Shown here piece after piece: positions 50,901 through 58,214 of a DNA stretch of 64,000 bases (its first letter is position 1; each line of letters begins with the position of its first letter). The position numbers and the translations under genes were made by a program. The DNA comes from an uncultured Christensenellaceae bacterium (GTDB lineage: Bacteria; Bacillota; Clostridia; Christensenellales; Borkfalkiaceae). The DNA lies in contig CAJUPX010000004.1 of the NCBI GenBank assembly GCA_910588685.1, positions 37,185-101,184 on the forward strand, written 5' to 3'. Under the pieces are notes generated by a model. It did no database searches, was not told the DNA's origin, and worked only from the letters and a program-made list of their open reading frames with translations.

Positions 50901-51300
50901 GCAGTTCGCCGACGACCCTTTATGGAACTCGAATAAAGCAGAAGGCTCCGGTTGGCAGGATTTGATTTTCTTAAAGGAAACCGTTGAAGGCGACACAACT
51001 CACCAGGCGTGCGCAAAGGCGGAAGAATATCTTGCCGCAATAGAAGCGGGTACTCTCAGGCTCACGCTTTTAAGGGTCAAAAACGTCGTTCACGTATTCC
51101 TCGGCGACGATTATATCGGTAGCAGAACCTTTGCCGAAAAATATGCGGACGTTAAATGCGAAGTAGGCGTTGCTGCAACCGGTGTGCCGAATAAAGGCGA
51201 AGACGCTGCGATTACGGATTACAACAAAGTGTCGTTCGAATTGGCGGATGCGGATACTTATAAAGGCAAGCTTCCCAATCAACCCGACACCGCTGAATAA
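47983..51300 (+). CDS. Large repeat-containing surface lipoprotein
   Basis: 1105 residues. Signal peptide with lipobox GAAGC at ~residue 27, then a short Cys/His segment (HEHSYTQ, CECGATEQ) common in gut Firmicutes surface proteins. Three related modules of about 200 residues follow (beginning near WDSASHDLTHANDADPYI, WDHSGHGLVHVNDNEPYI and the more divergent FDFSQANNETTAVIG), each starting with a beta-sandwich insert domain (GSVTGSVRLYKSGE type). Between them are short B-repeat-like domains (GYKLDSLTVDG and GYKLGTLTVNG). No catalytic motif is visible. The modules look like lectin or laminin-G-type folds for glycan binding. AAGGAGA site before ATG. Confidence 0.7.
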   Translation: MNKKLKWAIPFAVLSLTCGVAAGAAGCSKHEHSYTQLKNDGDTHVMVCPDDDTPDESTREGHVYVAGECECGATEQQAEIKYGSVTGSVRLYKSGEYVSADGVKVEIDADADVEGSVKDGKYVYTIENVPVGESYELTISKSGYETKKYEILLEEEGEEATIGGANGITLNYEVFGLFAGWDSASHDLTHANDADPYILFREHTGDQTLNVITKDSYNGVSASFDVNYNNSTHNWRTQGIILKFSDGKHMVVRYHNGDSSNEKGGLGNIQFTAEAWDFFPKENCLFGEDVTGTQYGEKPFYQLSAADTQGIKSEEGVRLTTVVNDGKLTVMFGGKYICEYALPDGYADKPVQVAYFAFNAASNAKFTYEITKSIPALESVLDIDVTKPEGADCTVTANPQKDKYSFGEEIELTFDAPEGYKLDSLTVDGEDRYNDVNAGKLTIVANRASINVAAAFVQEEPININISVKGKKLGATAALADGTKVALGGTEYTVTNGKITGEVIKGRYTVSVDGYISKEIVIEENLTEIVLEYDAFEIVRWDHSGHGLVHVNDNEPYIEWEGPGASLNAVTKECLFTNASVSVIIKGGFTTNGGKQQGIILRFEDGKAAILNINIEGDARLQFRPELFSDNNDASIGLRTVFEKEWVEFRNVTDAEVQKYNSETGIELKVLRYGKSLFVYLDDEFKGRADLPDKYENSKMGFGLFSYDAVVGSKWKYEISENVSVPTVEITNETPSDANGTVSVSQNTVIGDTVTITVTPATGYKLGTLTVNGTDVTSQIKGMQYTFAVTGDTTVAATFEEIVSGSIDAQITGKKHGVSDNALTAGTQVTLSSGGLDDVTATLTDKNGVLMLSVIEIPAAVWTVKIAGYLTAEITVGENAEYTTAIALEADTFNTLTPWGKFDFSQANNETTAVIGFTNDCGEFVTKETYDDVAASIVLNKDMLTSNQGVVVRFVGDGMNDLVYVRLEGSKKVQFADDPLWNSNKAEGSGWQDLIFLKETVEGDTTHQACAKAEEYLAAIEAGTLRLTLLRVKNVVHVFLGDDYIGSRTFAEKYADVKCEVGVAATGVPNKGEDAAITDYNKVSFELADADTYKGKLPNQPDTAE

Positions 51301-51323
51301 ACAAACTTGAAAAAATAAATCGT

Positions 51324-51347
51324 TGCGCGGGGAATATTCCCCGCGCA
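51324..51347 (+). repeat. Perfect 24-bp palindrome between surface protein and GH3 genes
   Basis: TGCGCGGGGAAT (51324-51335) is followed immediately by its complement (51336-51347). It gives a strong GC-rich hairpin with a tight loop. No T-run follows, so it is more likely a processing or stability signal than a terminator. Confidence 0.75.
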
Positions 51348-51366
51348 GACGAAAAAAGGAAAAGAA

Positions 51367-53316
51367 ATGGATATAAAAAAACTGACGGCGAAGCAGAAGG
51401 TAAAGCTTATAATGGGCGCGGACTTCTGGACTAATTACGACTTAGACGGGGCAATATACAAATTCGTCGTCTCAGACGGTCCCGTAGGGCTTCGTCAACC
51501 TATTGACAGAACTACGACGGAACAGCACGATTGTATAAAATCCGTGGCTTATCCCTCGTTTCAGATGCTTTCGCAAACCTGGGATACGGCGCTTGCCTAT
51601 AAAATGGGCAAAAGTCTCGGCAACGACTGTATAGAACAGAAGGTCGATATACTGCTTGCGCCGGGCGTGAACATAAAAAGACTGCCCACCTGCGGCAGAA
51701 ACTTCGAATATCTTTCCGAGGACCCGCTGATTGCGGGCGAGTTTGCGAAAGAATACATAGAAGGCGTGCAGAGCATGCACGTGGGATGCGCGCTCAAACA
51801 CTATTGTGCGAACAACTGCGAAAGGTCGCGGCATTGGATAAGCTCCGAGGTGGACGAAAGAACGCTGAGGGAAATTTATATTAAGCCCTTTGAAATCGCC
51901 TGCAAAGCAAAGCCCTGGACGGTTATGTCCGCTTACAATCTCGTAAACGGGGTAAGAATGTCCGAGCATAAAAAGCTTTATTCCTTACTGAGAGAGGAGT
52001 TCGGCTTTGACGGAATGATTATGTCGGACTGGGAAGCGGTTAAGGACAGCGAGGCGAGCCTGAACGCAGGGCTTGACTGGGAAATGCCGTACAATGCCGA
52101 GCATCAAAAGCAAATGCTCGATAAAGCCGATAAATTGGATGCGGCAAAGCTTGACGAAAGTGCGGCGCGAGTAATAGCGCTTGCCGAAAGGTGCGAAAGG
52201 GAGAGTAAGCTCCGCAAATCGGATATGACTCTCGAACAGCGCAGGGCGGTCGCCCTCGAAATAGAAGAAGAGGGCATAACTCTGTTAAAGAACGACGGGG
52301 CGCTTCCGATTAAAGGCGGGAAAACGGTTGTTACGGGTGCGGCGGCGAAAAATTATTATTTCGGCGGCGGTTCGTCCAACGTCTACCCCGAGCGTGAATT
52401 CGAGCCTCTCGCAACGGCGCTTGTAAATGAGGGTGCGGATGCGTATTACACCGACAGCGTGTGGGAAGCGACGGGACATCAGGCAAATCTGAGCAATCTC
52501 AAAAACGCGGTAGCCGAGGCGGCGAAAGCCGACTGTACGGTAATATGCGTAGGCAATCCCAACACGTGCGAATACGAGAGCGCGGACAGACAGCAGATAA
52601 AGCTTTCAAAGGAAGAGGAGCTTGCGATTGTTTCTCTCGCGGAGGCAAGCGAAAAAATAATAGTCGTCGTCTATGCCGGCGCGGCTGTGGATATGAGTGG
52701 CTGGATAGACGAAGTTGACGCGGTTGTCTGGGCGGGCTACGGCGGAGAATACGTAAACAAGGCGGTTGCAAGGGTTTTGACGGGCAAAGTAAACCCGAGC
52801 GGAAAACTTACCGAAACTTTCCCTCTTGCTTTGGAGGACGTTCCTGCGGAAAACGCTTATTCGGACGAAGCCGTAATGCTGTACAGCGAGGGGCTGAACG
52901 TGGGATATCGCTATTTCGATACCTTCGGCGTGCCCGTACTGTTTCCGTTCGGCTTCGGACTTTCCTATTCGCAGTTTTCTTACTGTAATCTTTCGGTCGA
53001 AAAGTGCGGAAATGACGTAAAGCTGTGCTTCGACATAGAAAATTTATCGGATATAGACGGTAAGGAAGTCGCGCAGGTCTACGTGCGCGAAATAACGAGG
53101 GAGGTTTACCGCCCTTATAAGGAGCTTAAAGCTTTTAAAAAGGTATTTGTTAAAGCCCGTAATAAAACGCGCGTTGAATTAACACTCGACAGGTCGGCAT
53201 TTGCTTATTACTCGGTTGCCAAAGATTGTTGGACGGTACACGGCGGCGTTTTCGAAATTCTCGTCGGTGCAAGCTCGGAGAATATACTTCTAAAAAATAA
53301 AATCGTAATAGATTAA
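51367..53316 (+). CDS. GH3-family glycoside hydrolase
   Basis: 649 residues, no signal peptide, so intracellular. GH3 domain 1 shows VVSDGPVGLRQP, LAPGVNIKRLPTCGRNFEYLSEDP and CALKHYCANN; the nucleophile Asp is in GMIMSDWEAV. Domain 2 begins EGITLLKNDGALP, and a fibronectin-III-like domain ends the protein (GKEVAQVYVREI). Short for the family but with all three parts. Activity could be beta-glucosidase or beta-xylosidase on imported oligosaccharides; exact specificity cannot be read. Confidence 0.92.
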   Translation: MDIKKLTAKQKVKLIMGADFWTNYDLDGAIYKFVVSDGPVGLRQPIDRTTTEQHDCIKSVAYPSFQMLSQTWDTALAYKMGKSLGNDCIEQKVDILLAPGVNIKRLPTCGRNFEYLSEDPLIAGEFAKEYIEGVQSMHVGCALKHYCANNCERSRHWISSEVDERTLREIYIKPFEIACKAKPWTVMSAYNLVNGVRMSEHKKLYSLLREEFGFDGMIMSDWEAVKDSEASLNAGLDWEMPYNAEHQKQMLDKADKLDAAKLDESAARVIALAERCERESKLRKSDMTLEQRRAVALEIEEEGITLLKNDGALPIKGGKTVVTGAAAKNYYFGGGSSNVYPEREFEPLATALVNEGADAYYTDSVWEATGHQANLSNLKNAVAEAAKADCTVICVGNPNTCEYESADRQQIKLSKEEELAIVSLAEASEKIIVVVYAGAAVDMSGWIDEVDAVVWAGYGGEYVNKAVARVLTGKVNPSGKLTETFPLALEDVPAENAYSDEAVMLYSEGLNVGYRYFDTFGVPVLFPFGFGLSYSQFSYCNLSVEKCGNDVKLCFDIENLSDIDGKEVAQVYVREITREVYRPYKELKAFKKVFVKARNKTRVELTLDRSAFAYYSVAKDCWTVHGGVFEILVGASSENILLKNKIVID

Positions 53317-53349
53317 TTTAAATATAAAAAACGGTATGAGGTGAAAATT

Positions 53350-55245
53350 ATGAAGAAAAAATTATCGGTTGTTTTAGCGGCTTGCCTGACTGCGGTTACC
53401 GCCGTTTCGGTTGCGGGCTGCGGCGACAGCAAAACCCAGGCAGGCGATAAGCCGGTCGGCGACAGGACGCAGATATCCTTCCTTTGCGGCAATAATTCTA
53501 AATCCGAGGCCGCTTGGCTGGAACTTGTCGGCGCTTATAACGACGGCGCCGGTTATGAAACCGACAATACTTATGTTAACGTAGAATTAGGTACGAAAAC
53601 GAGCCCCAACACGTTTACAAAAAGCAAAGATGAGGCGTATAACGTCGTAATGGTTACCGACAGTATTTCAAATACGTTCGTAAACTTTGCATATAAAGCC
53701 GATGGCCGCAAATGTCCCGACGGATATATGCTCAGTCTCGAAAAATATGCGAAAAATGACGATGATTTTAAAAACAATACCATTTCCGACAGCGTTATGG
53801 ACTGGTGGCGTATGACTCGCAATCCGGACGCAAAGAAGGGCGCCGGTCAGCCCAAGCACGTTATAGGCGCGGGGCAAAACCTTCTTGCCGTACCCGTATC
53901 TTCCAACGCGCATTTTAACTGGTACAACGAGAAAATTTTTAAGTCGCAGGGCATCAATATCATATCCGTACCCGAAGAAGAACTTGACAAATATAACGCG
54001 GATAACGGCGCAAATCTCAAACCCCACGGTTATGCGGAGTATAAAGAAGCGCCCGTTGCAGGCATGGAAAAGTCCAAAAACCTTTTAGGCAACGACGTTT
54101 ACAAGGTGTTCAATAACTGTATAGGTATGAATTGGGAAGAACAGAGAAATATTTTGAAATATTTTTCGCCCGAGCATAACGACGGTTCGGCAACGGGTAC
54201 GAAATCTCCGACCAAATACGGCTTTGTTTCTGAATATTGGTTTAATTACGGCTGGTCGGTGGGCGGCGACGTTATGGGTTATAACGGCAGGGAATACGAT
54301 TTTACGCTTCTCGACACAAGCGCTAATTATATAGTAACAAAGAACGACACGGTTATAAACGGCGCAACCTATGCCGCCGGTGAAATAGTGCGCTACGAGG
54401 ATAAGGTCAATCAAACCGATATCGCAACTATGGACGGGGTTTACGCCATAAAGTCGCAGTATAACGCCATTAAGGAGTACATTTCGCTGCAAGTGGCTAC
54501 CGATACGGTAGTCGACGAGCGCGACGGTAAAACTTACAAGGGTTACGGAGTAGCAGACCCCGATACAGGCAAAGCCAAGATTTGGTTTAACAACGGCGAG
54601 CTTGCAATGACAAGGGGCAGCGAATTCGAGGAAAACAGAATGTCAAACCCCGACTTCAATATCTGCTTACCCGAAACGTATCGCGAATACGAGGGCGGAA
54701 GCGTGTATTATTCGGGAAACGATGCGAACGATTTCAAGAACGAGCACTTAAAGGTTATAGGCGAGACTTATGACGGCGAGGTGTACACCGGCGATATAAA
54801 GAAGGTGGACGGCACGCCGATAATCGGCAGCAGCACTTCGGCAAGCATTTCGCAGGCTCTTGCTATCCCCGCCTGTTCCGACCCCGAAAAATATCAGTCT
54901 GCATGGAATTTTATCAGTTGGGTTGCAACCGAAGGACAGAAATACATTGCAAAAACCACGACATTCCCCGTAGCGGTCGAAACGGCTTTCGGTGCGGATT
55001 TTGCCAAGAACGATGAAATTGCGCAAGGCAAGAATCTGTACGCCGTAGCTAAGGTTTCGGTAAACGCAGGCAGGGGCGACTGGGGATATTTTGAAAACGG
55101 AAGCTGGGTAACGAATTGGTCAAACCCGTTTAACGAGGAAGTGAGACGCGGGAAGAAAAAGCTTTCCGCATTCGAGCAGGAAAGAGCCGCAGCGGCAAAA
55201 ACGGCTTTAAACGATATGTTCTGCGTAATCAAGGGGATAAGATAA
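53350..55245 (+). CDS. Extracellular sugar-binding lipoprotein of an ABC importer
   Basis: 631 residues from ATG 53350, seven bases after GAGGTG; a GTG nine bases earlier is less suited. Lipobox VAGC near residue 22. The sequence follows family 1 solute-binding proteins with a large C-lobe, unusually long (typical ~430). The late segment PACSDPEKYQSAWNFISWVATEGQKYIAKTTTFPV resembles the end of sugar-binding proteins. It directly precedes two permease genes, overlapping the first by one base, and would deliver oligosaccharides to them. Confidence 0.88.
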   Translation: MKKKLSVVLAACLTAVTAVSVAGCGDSKTQAGDKPVGDRTQISFLCGNNSKSEAAWLELVGAYNDGAGYETDNTYVNVELGTKTSPNTFTKSKDEAYNVVMVTDSISNTFVNFAYKADGRKCPDGYMLSLEKYAKNDDDFKNNTISDSVMDWWRMTRNPDAKKGAGQPKHVIGAGQNLLAVPVSSNAHFNWYNEKIFKSQGINIISVPEEELDKYNADNGANLKPHGYAEYKEAPVAGMEKSKNLLGNDVYKVFNNCIGMNWEEQRNILKYFSPEHNDGSATGTKSPTKYGFVSEYWFNYGWSVGGDVMGYNGREYDFTLLDTSANYIVTKNDTVINGATYAAGEIVRYEDKVNQTDIATMDGVYAIKSQYNAIKEYISLQVATDTVVDERDGKTYKGYGVADPDTGKAKIWFNNGELAMTRGSEFEENRMSNPDFNICLPETYREYEGGSVYYSGNDANDFKNEHLKVIGETYDGEVYTGDIKKVDGTPIIGSSTSASISQALAIPACSDPEKYQSAWNFISWVATEGQKYIAKTTTFPVAVETAFGADFAKNDEIAQGKNLYAVAKVSVNAGRGDWGYFENGSWVTNWSNPFNEEVRRGKKKLSAFEQERAAAAKTALNDMFCVIKGIR

Positions 55246-56192
55246 TGGGCGGCATAAAAGCGCTTGAAAAAATATCAGTCGCCGAGTGCGTACCCAAGCG
55301 TAAAATAAGGTGGAAGCCTGTAAGCTGGCTGTGCCTTGCGCTTGTTTTTACGCCGATAATAGCATATTTTCTTTTTAACGGTTTTCCCGTCGTACTGTCG
55401 TTTATTTCTATGTTTACCGATATGCAGGCAAACGATATAACGACGATGGAATGGAACGGCTTCGATAATTTCAGGCAGGTATTCACAGATCCGAAATTTT
55501 GGGGTTCGTGGAAATCCACGCTCATACTTGCAACCTCGCAGATTATTACTCTGTTGATATCGCTCGTTATAGCGGTACTGCTCGAACAAAAGGTTAAAGG
55601 CGCAAAGATTTTGCAGATAATCTTCTTTATACCGTATATCTGCTCGGGAGTTGCCGTAGCGATAATGTGGATGTGGGTGTTCAATAAGGATTTGGGTATT
55701 CTCAATTCCATACTCGGACAGAATATCGACTGGCTGAACGATTCCGACAGACCTATGCGGCTGATTGTCTGCGTGTACGTAACGATAGTGTGGCAGGCTC
55801 CCGCCTACGGTATAGTAATGTTCAAAGCCGCGCTCAAGAACGTAAATCCCGCTCTTTACGAAGCGGCTTCGCTAGACGGCGCAAACGCTTTTTACAAGTT
55901 TTGGCACATTACGCTTCCGGGAATAAAATCCGTACTGCTGTTTTTGCTGCTTGCAAGCGTTACGCAAGGACTTGCGGTTTTCGACAGCGTGCTCGTGCTT
56001 GCTCCGCTCGACTGGAAGCAGACTGCGGGACCGGACAACGTAGGACTTACGGTAAACTATTACATTTATCTGGAAGGCGTCGTTAACGACGAAATGGAGT
56101 ACGCCGCCGTTATGAGCTGGTTCCTGTTTGCCGTTACGTTCCTTATCTCGTTCCCGATAATCCGTGCGCGCAACAAGGCTTCGGAGGGTTGA
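55245..56192 (+). CDS. Sugar ABC permease, MalF/UgpA type
   Basis: 315 residues with six predicted helices, the first at ~residue 33 (ALVFTPIIAYFLFNGFPVVL). The EAA coupling loop reads YEAASLDGANAFYKFWHITLPGIKSV and contacts the ATPase. Start ATG overlaps the binding-protein stop. Confidence 0.93.
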   Translation: MGGIKALEKISVAECVPKRKIRWKPVSWLCLALVFTPIIAYFLFNGFPVVLSFISMFTDMQANDITTMEWNGFDNFRQVFTDPKFWGSWKSTLILATSQIITLLISLVIAVLLEQKVKGAKILQIIFFIPYICSGVAVAIMWMWVFNKDLGILNSILGQNIDWLNDSDRPMRLIVCVYVTIVWQAPAYGIVMFKAALKNVNPALYEAASLDGANAFYKFWHITLPGIKSVLLFLLLASVTQGLAVFDSVLVLAPLDWKQTAGPDNVGLTVNYYIYLEGVVNDEMEYAAVMSWFLFAVTFLISFPIIRARNKASEG

Positions 56193-56193
56193 T

Positions 56194-57156
56194 ATGCAGA
56201 CTAAAGCTTTAAGAATACTAAATAATATACAATCGGACGGACTGAAATCCTCCGACGGCAATTTCAAGCCCCGTAAAAAGCGCGAGCCCGTTTCGGTAGG
56301 GCGTATAGCTACGTACGTCGTTCTCGGACTGTATACGCTGTGGATTTTGGCGCCGTTTATGATAATTCTTATATCATCTTTTACGCCGCGATCGGAATTC
56401 GAAACGGCAACAAGCTTTATCTGGTGGCCGAAGGAATTTTCATTAGAGGGATATCAAAGGCTGTTTACCAACAAGACCTTTAACATCGGCGGTATTCCGA
56501 TGCTGTTGCGCGGTTTTCTGAATACTATGTGGATAACGCTCATACCGCTCGCGTCGGGGCTATTGCAATCGCTTCTCGTTGCATATTGCTATTGGCAGGG
56601 TAAGTTTCCGTTTAAAAACTCGCTGTTTATGTTCACGGTAACGCTTATGTTCATACCGCTCGGCGCATTCGGATTCGTAGGATATATGTTCTATGACAAC
56701 CTTGGTTGGACGGAAGGGTGGCAGGCAGTTCTGCCGCTCGTTGTGCCGGGACTGTTTGCAAGCGCAAGCACGGTTTTCTTTCTGCGGCCGTATCTTGACG
56801 GTATAAGCGGTGAGATAATTGAGGCGGCGAGAATAGACGGAATGAATTTCTGGCAGATATTTTTCACGATAGTTCTTCCGCTTTCCAAGCCCGCGCTTAT
56901 AGCGCAGTTCATATTCGGTTTCGTAGGCGGTTACAACAACTATGCGGGTGCGCTTATGTATCTTGTCGACGAAAAGAGCCTGTGGACGTTGCAGCTTGCG
57001 GTGCAACAATCGGTAAACTATATGATGAAAGGCGACTTCGATTATGCGTTCCAATGCGCGACGGCGTTGCTTTCTATGCTTCCGCTTATCATAGTCTATC
57101 TCATATGTCAGAAATTCTTTATAGAAGGAATTTCGTTCGGCGGCGGCAAGGAGTAA
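56194..57156 (+). CDS. Sugar ABC permease, MalG/UgpE type
   Basis: 320 residues from ATG 56194, six bases after GGAGG; an upstream in-frame GTG falls inside the first permease gene. Helices include TYVVLGLYTLWILAPFMIILI. EAA loop: IEAARIDGMNFWQIFFTIVLPLSKPAL. With the other permease and the binding protein it forms the importer; the ATPase is encoded far upstream in the same locus. Confidence 0.93.
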   Translation: MQTKALRILNNIQSDGLKSSDGNFKPRKKREPVSVGRIATYVVLGLYTLWILAPFMIILISSFTPRSEFETATSFIWWPKEFSLEGYQRLFTNKTFNIGGIPMLLRGFLNTMWITLIPLASGLLQSLLVAYCYWQGKFPFKNSLFMFTVTLMFIPLGAFGFVGYMFYDNLGWTEGWQAVLPLVVPGLFASASTVFFLRPYLDGISGEIIEAARIDGMNFWQIFFTIVLPLSKPALIAQFIFGFVGGYNNYAGALMYLVDEKSLWTLQLAVQQSVNYMMKGDFDYAFQCATALLSMLPLIIVYLICQKFFIEGISFGGGKE

Positions 57157-57175
57157 ATTCAAACGGTAAATTGAC

Positions 57176-57228
57176 GGGGGAAAACGACGATATAATTAAT
57201 TTTGTATTGTGTTCCCCCATTATTTTTT
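57176..57228 (+). terminator. Partial terminator after the permease genes
   Basis: GGGGGAA (57176-57182) pairs with TTCCCCC (57212-57218) around a long A/T-rich loop, followed by ATTATTTTTTAA. It could reduce transcription into the downstream enzymes. Confidence 0.6.
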
Positions 57229-57244
57229 AATCAGGAGAAAAATT

Positions 57245-58195
57245 ATGAAAATAAAAAGACAGGCGGCAGTCGTCGCCGCAATCGTTATGGCGTTCGGGCT
57301 TGCCGCAACGTTTACGGCGTGTAAGGACGAAACGGACGCGCCGTGCAATCATACGATAACCAAAGTTGCGCAAAAAGACGCCGACTGCAAAAACGAAGGC
57401 AATTTCGAGCATTATAAGTGTACGGAATGCGGCGAGCTGTTTTCGGACGGCGACGGCTTGAATATTATATCCGTTGAAAAGATTACCATAACCAAGCGTC
57501 CGCACACGGCGCAGTTTCAGGATGAAACGGTCGGAAAGTACAAAAATTTCTATTATTGCAGCTCGTGCGGAGGATATTTCACCGATAAAACCTGTAGCAC
57601 CGAAATAGCCTATTCAGAGCTTGAAGACAGCTCGGTTAAGCCTGTAAAGCTCCCAGATTTATCCGATTACGGAAATATTTTGGTTACGAAGTCTATCTCG
57701 CCGTCCTCTGATTTCGACGATATATCCTCCGACTTCACGGTGCGCATGTTTGTGGGATGGACGAATAAGGACGGGAAGGGAATAAGCGAATTTCCCGAAG
57801 CCGCCAAGGTGCAGACCAATTACAATCTCAACAGGACGGAAACGCTTAACGGCGACGGCTGGTATAACTTCGGTATAGGCTATAATACCAAAGGTCTTAC
57901 TTATAAAAGGTTGCAGTCGGGTTCGGTAGAATCCGCAAAGACTGAGTATACGACTCTGTTCAGAAAAAACGGCGGCATATACGTCAGAATAGTGCGCAAA
58001 GGCTTTAACGTATCTTTCTATTTCGAGGATAAAAACGGCAAGCCGCGGTTTATAGACGGCAACGACGAGTTCAAGGGCAGCGGTACGCTCATACGTTTAG
58101 CCGCAAACAAAGCCGAAGGCGCGGACGGTTGGCTTCCTTTCGTAAAGAATGCGGCAATATGCATAGGTGTGGGCAACCCGAGGTGCGTTTTCTGA
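57245..58195 (+). CDS. Lipoprotein with two CxxC modules
   Basis: 316 residues from ATG 57245, eight bases after AGGAG. Lipobox FTAC near residue 22. Two small ribbons follow: CTECGELFSDGDG and CSSCGGYFTD, each CxxC, with other cysteines nearby. The C-terminal half is beta-rich and resembles a laminin/lectin-type glycan-binding module like those in the 1105-residue protein. It ends abruptly with GVGNPRCVF. Role in glycan capture is inferred; no catalytic site is visible. Confidence 0.7.
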   Translation: MKIKRQAAVVAAIVMAFGLAATFTACKDETDAPCNHTITKVAQKDADCKNEGNFEHYKCTECGELFSDGDGLNIISVEKITITKRPHTAQFQDETVGKYKNFYYCSSCGGYFTDKTCSTEIAYSELEDSSVKPVKLPDLSDYGNILVTKSISPSSDFDDISSDFTVRMFVGWTNKDGKGISEFPEAAKVQTNYNLNRTETLNGDGWYNFGIGYNTKGLTYKRLQSGSVESAKTEYTTLFRKNGGIYVRIVRKGFNVSFYFEDKNGKPRFIDGNDEFKGSGTLIRLAANKAEGADGWLPFVKNAAICIGVGNPRCVF

Positions 58196-58214
58196 AATGG
58201 GGAATACTGATATT

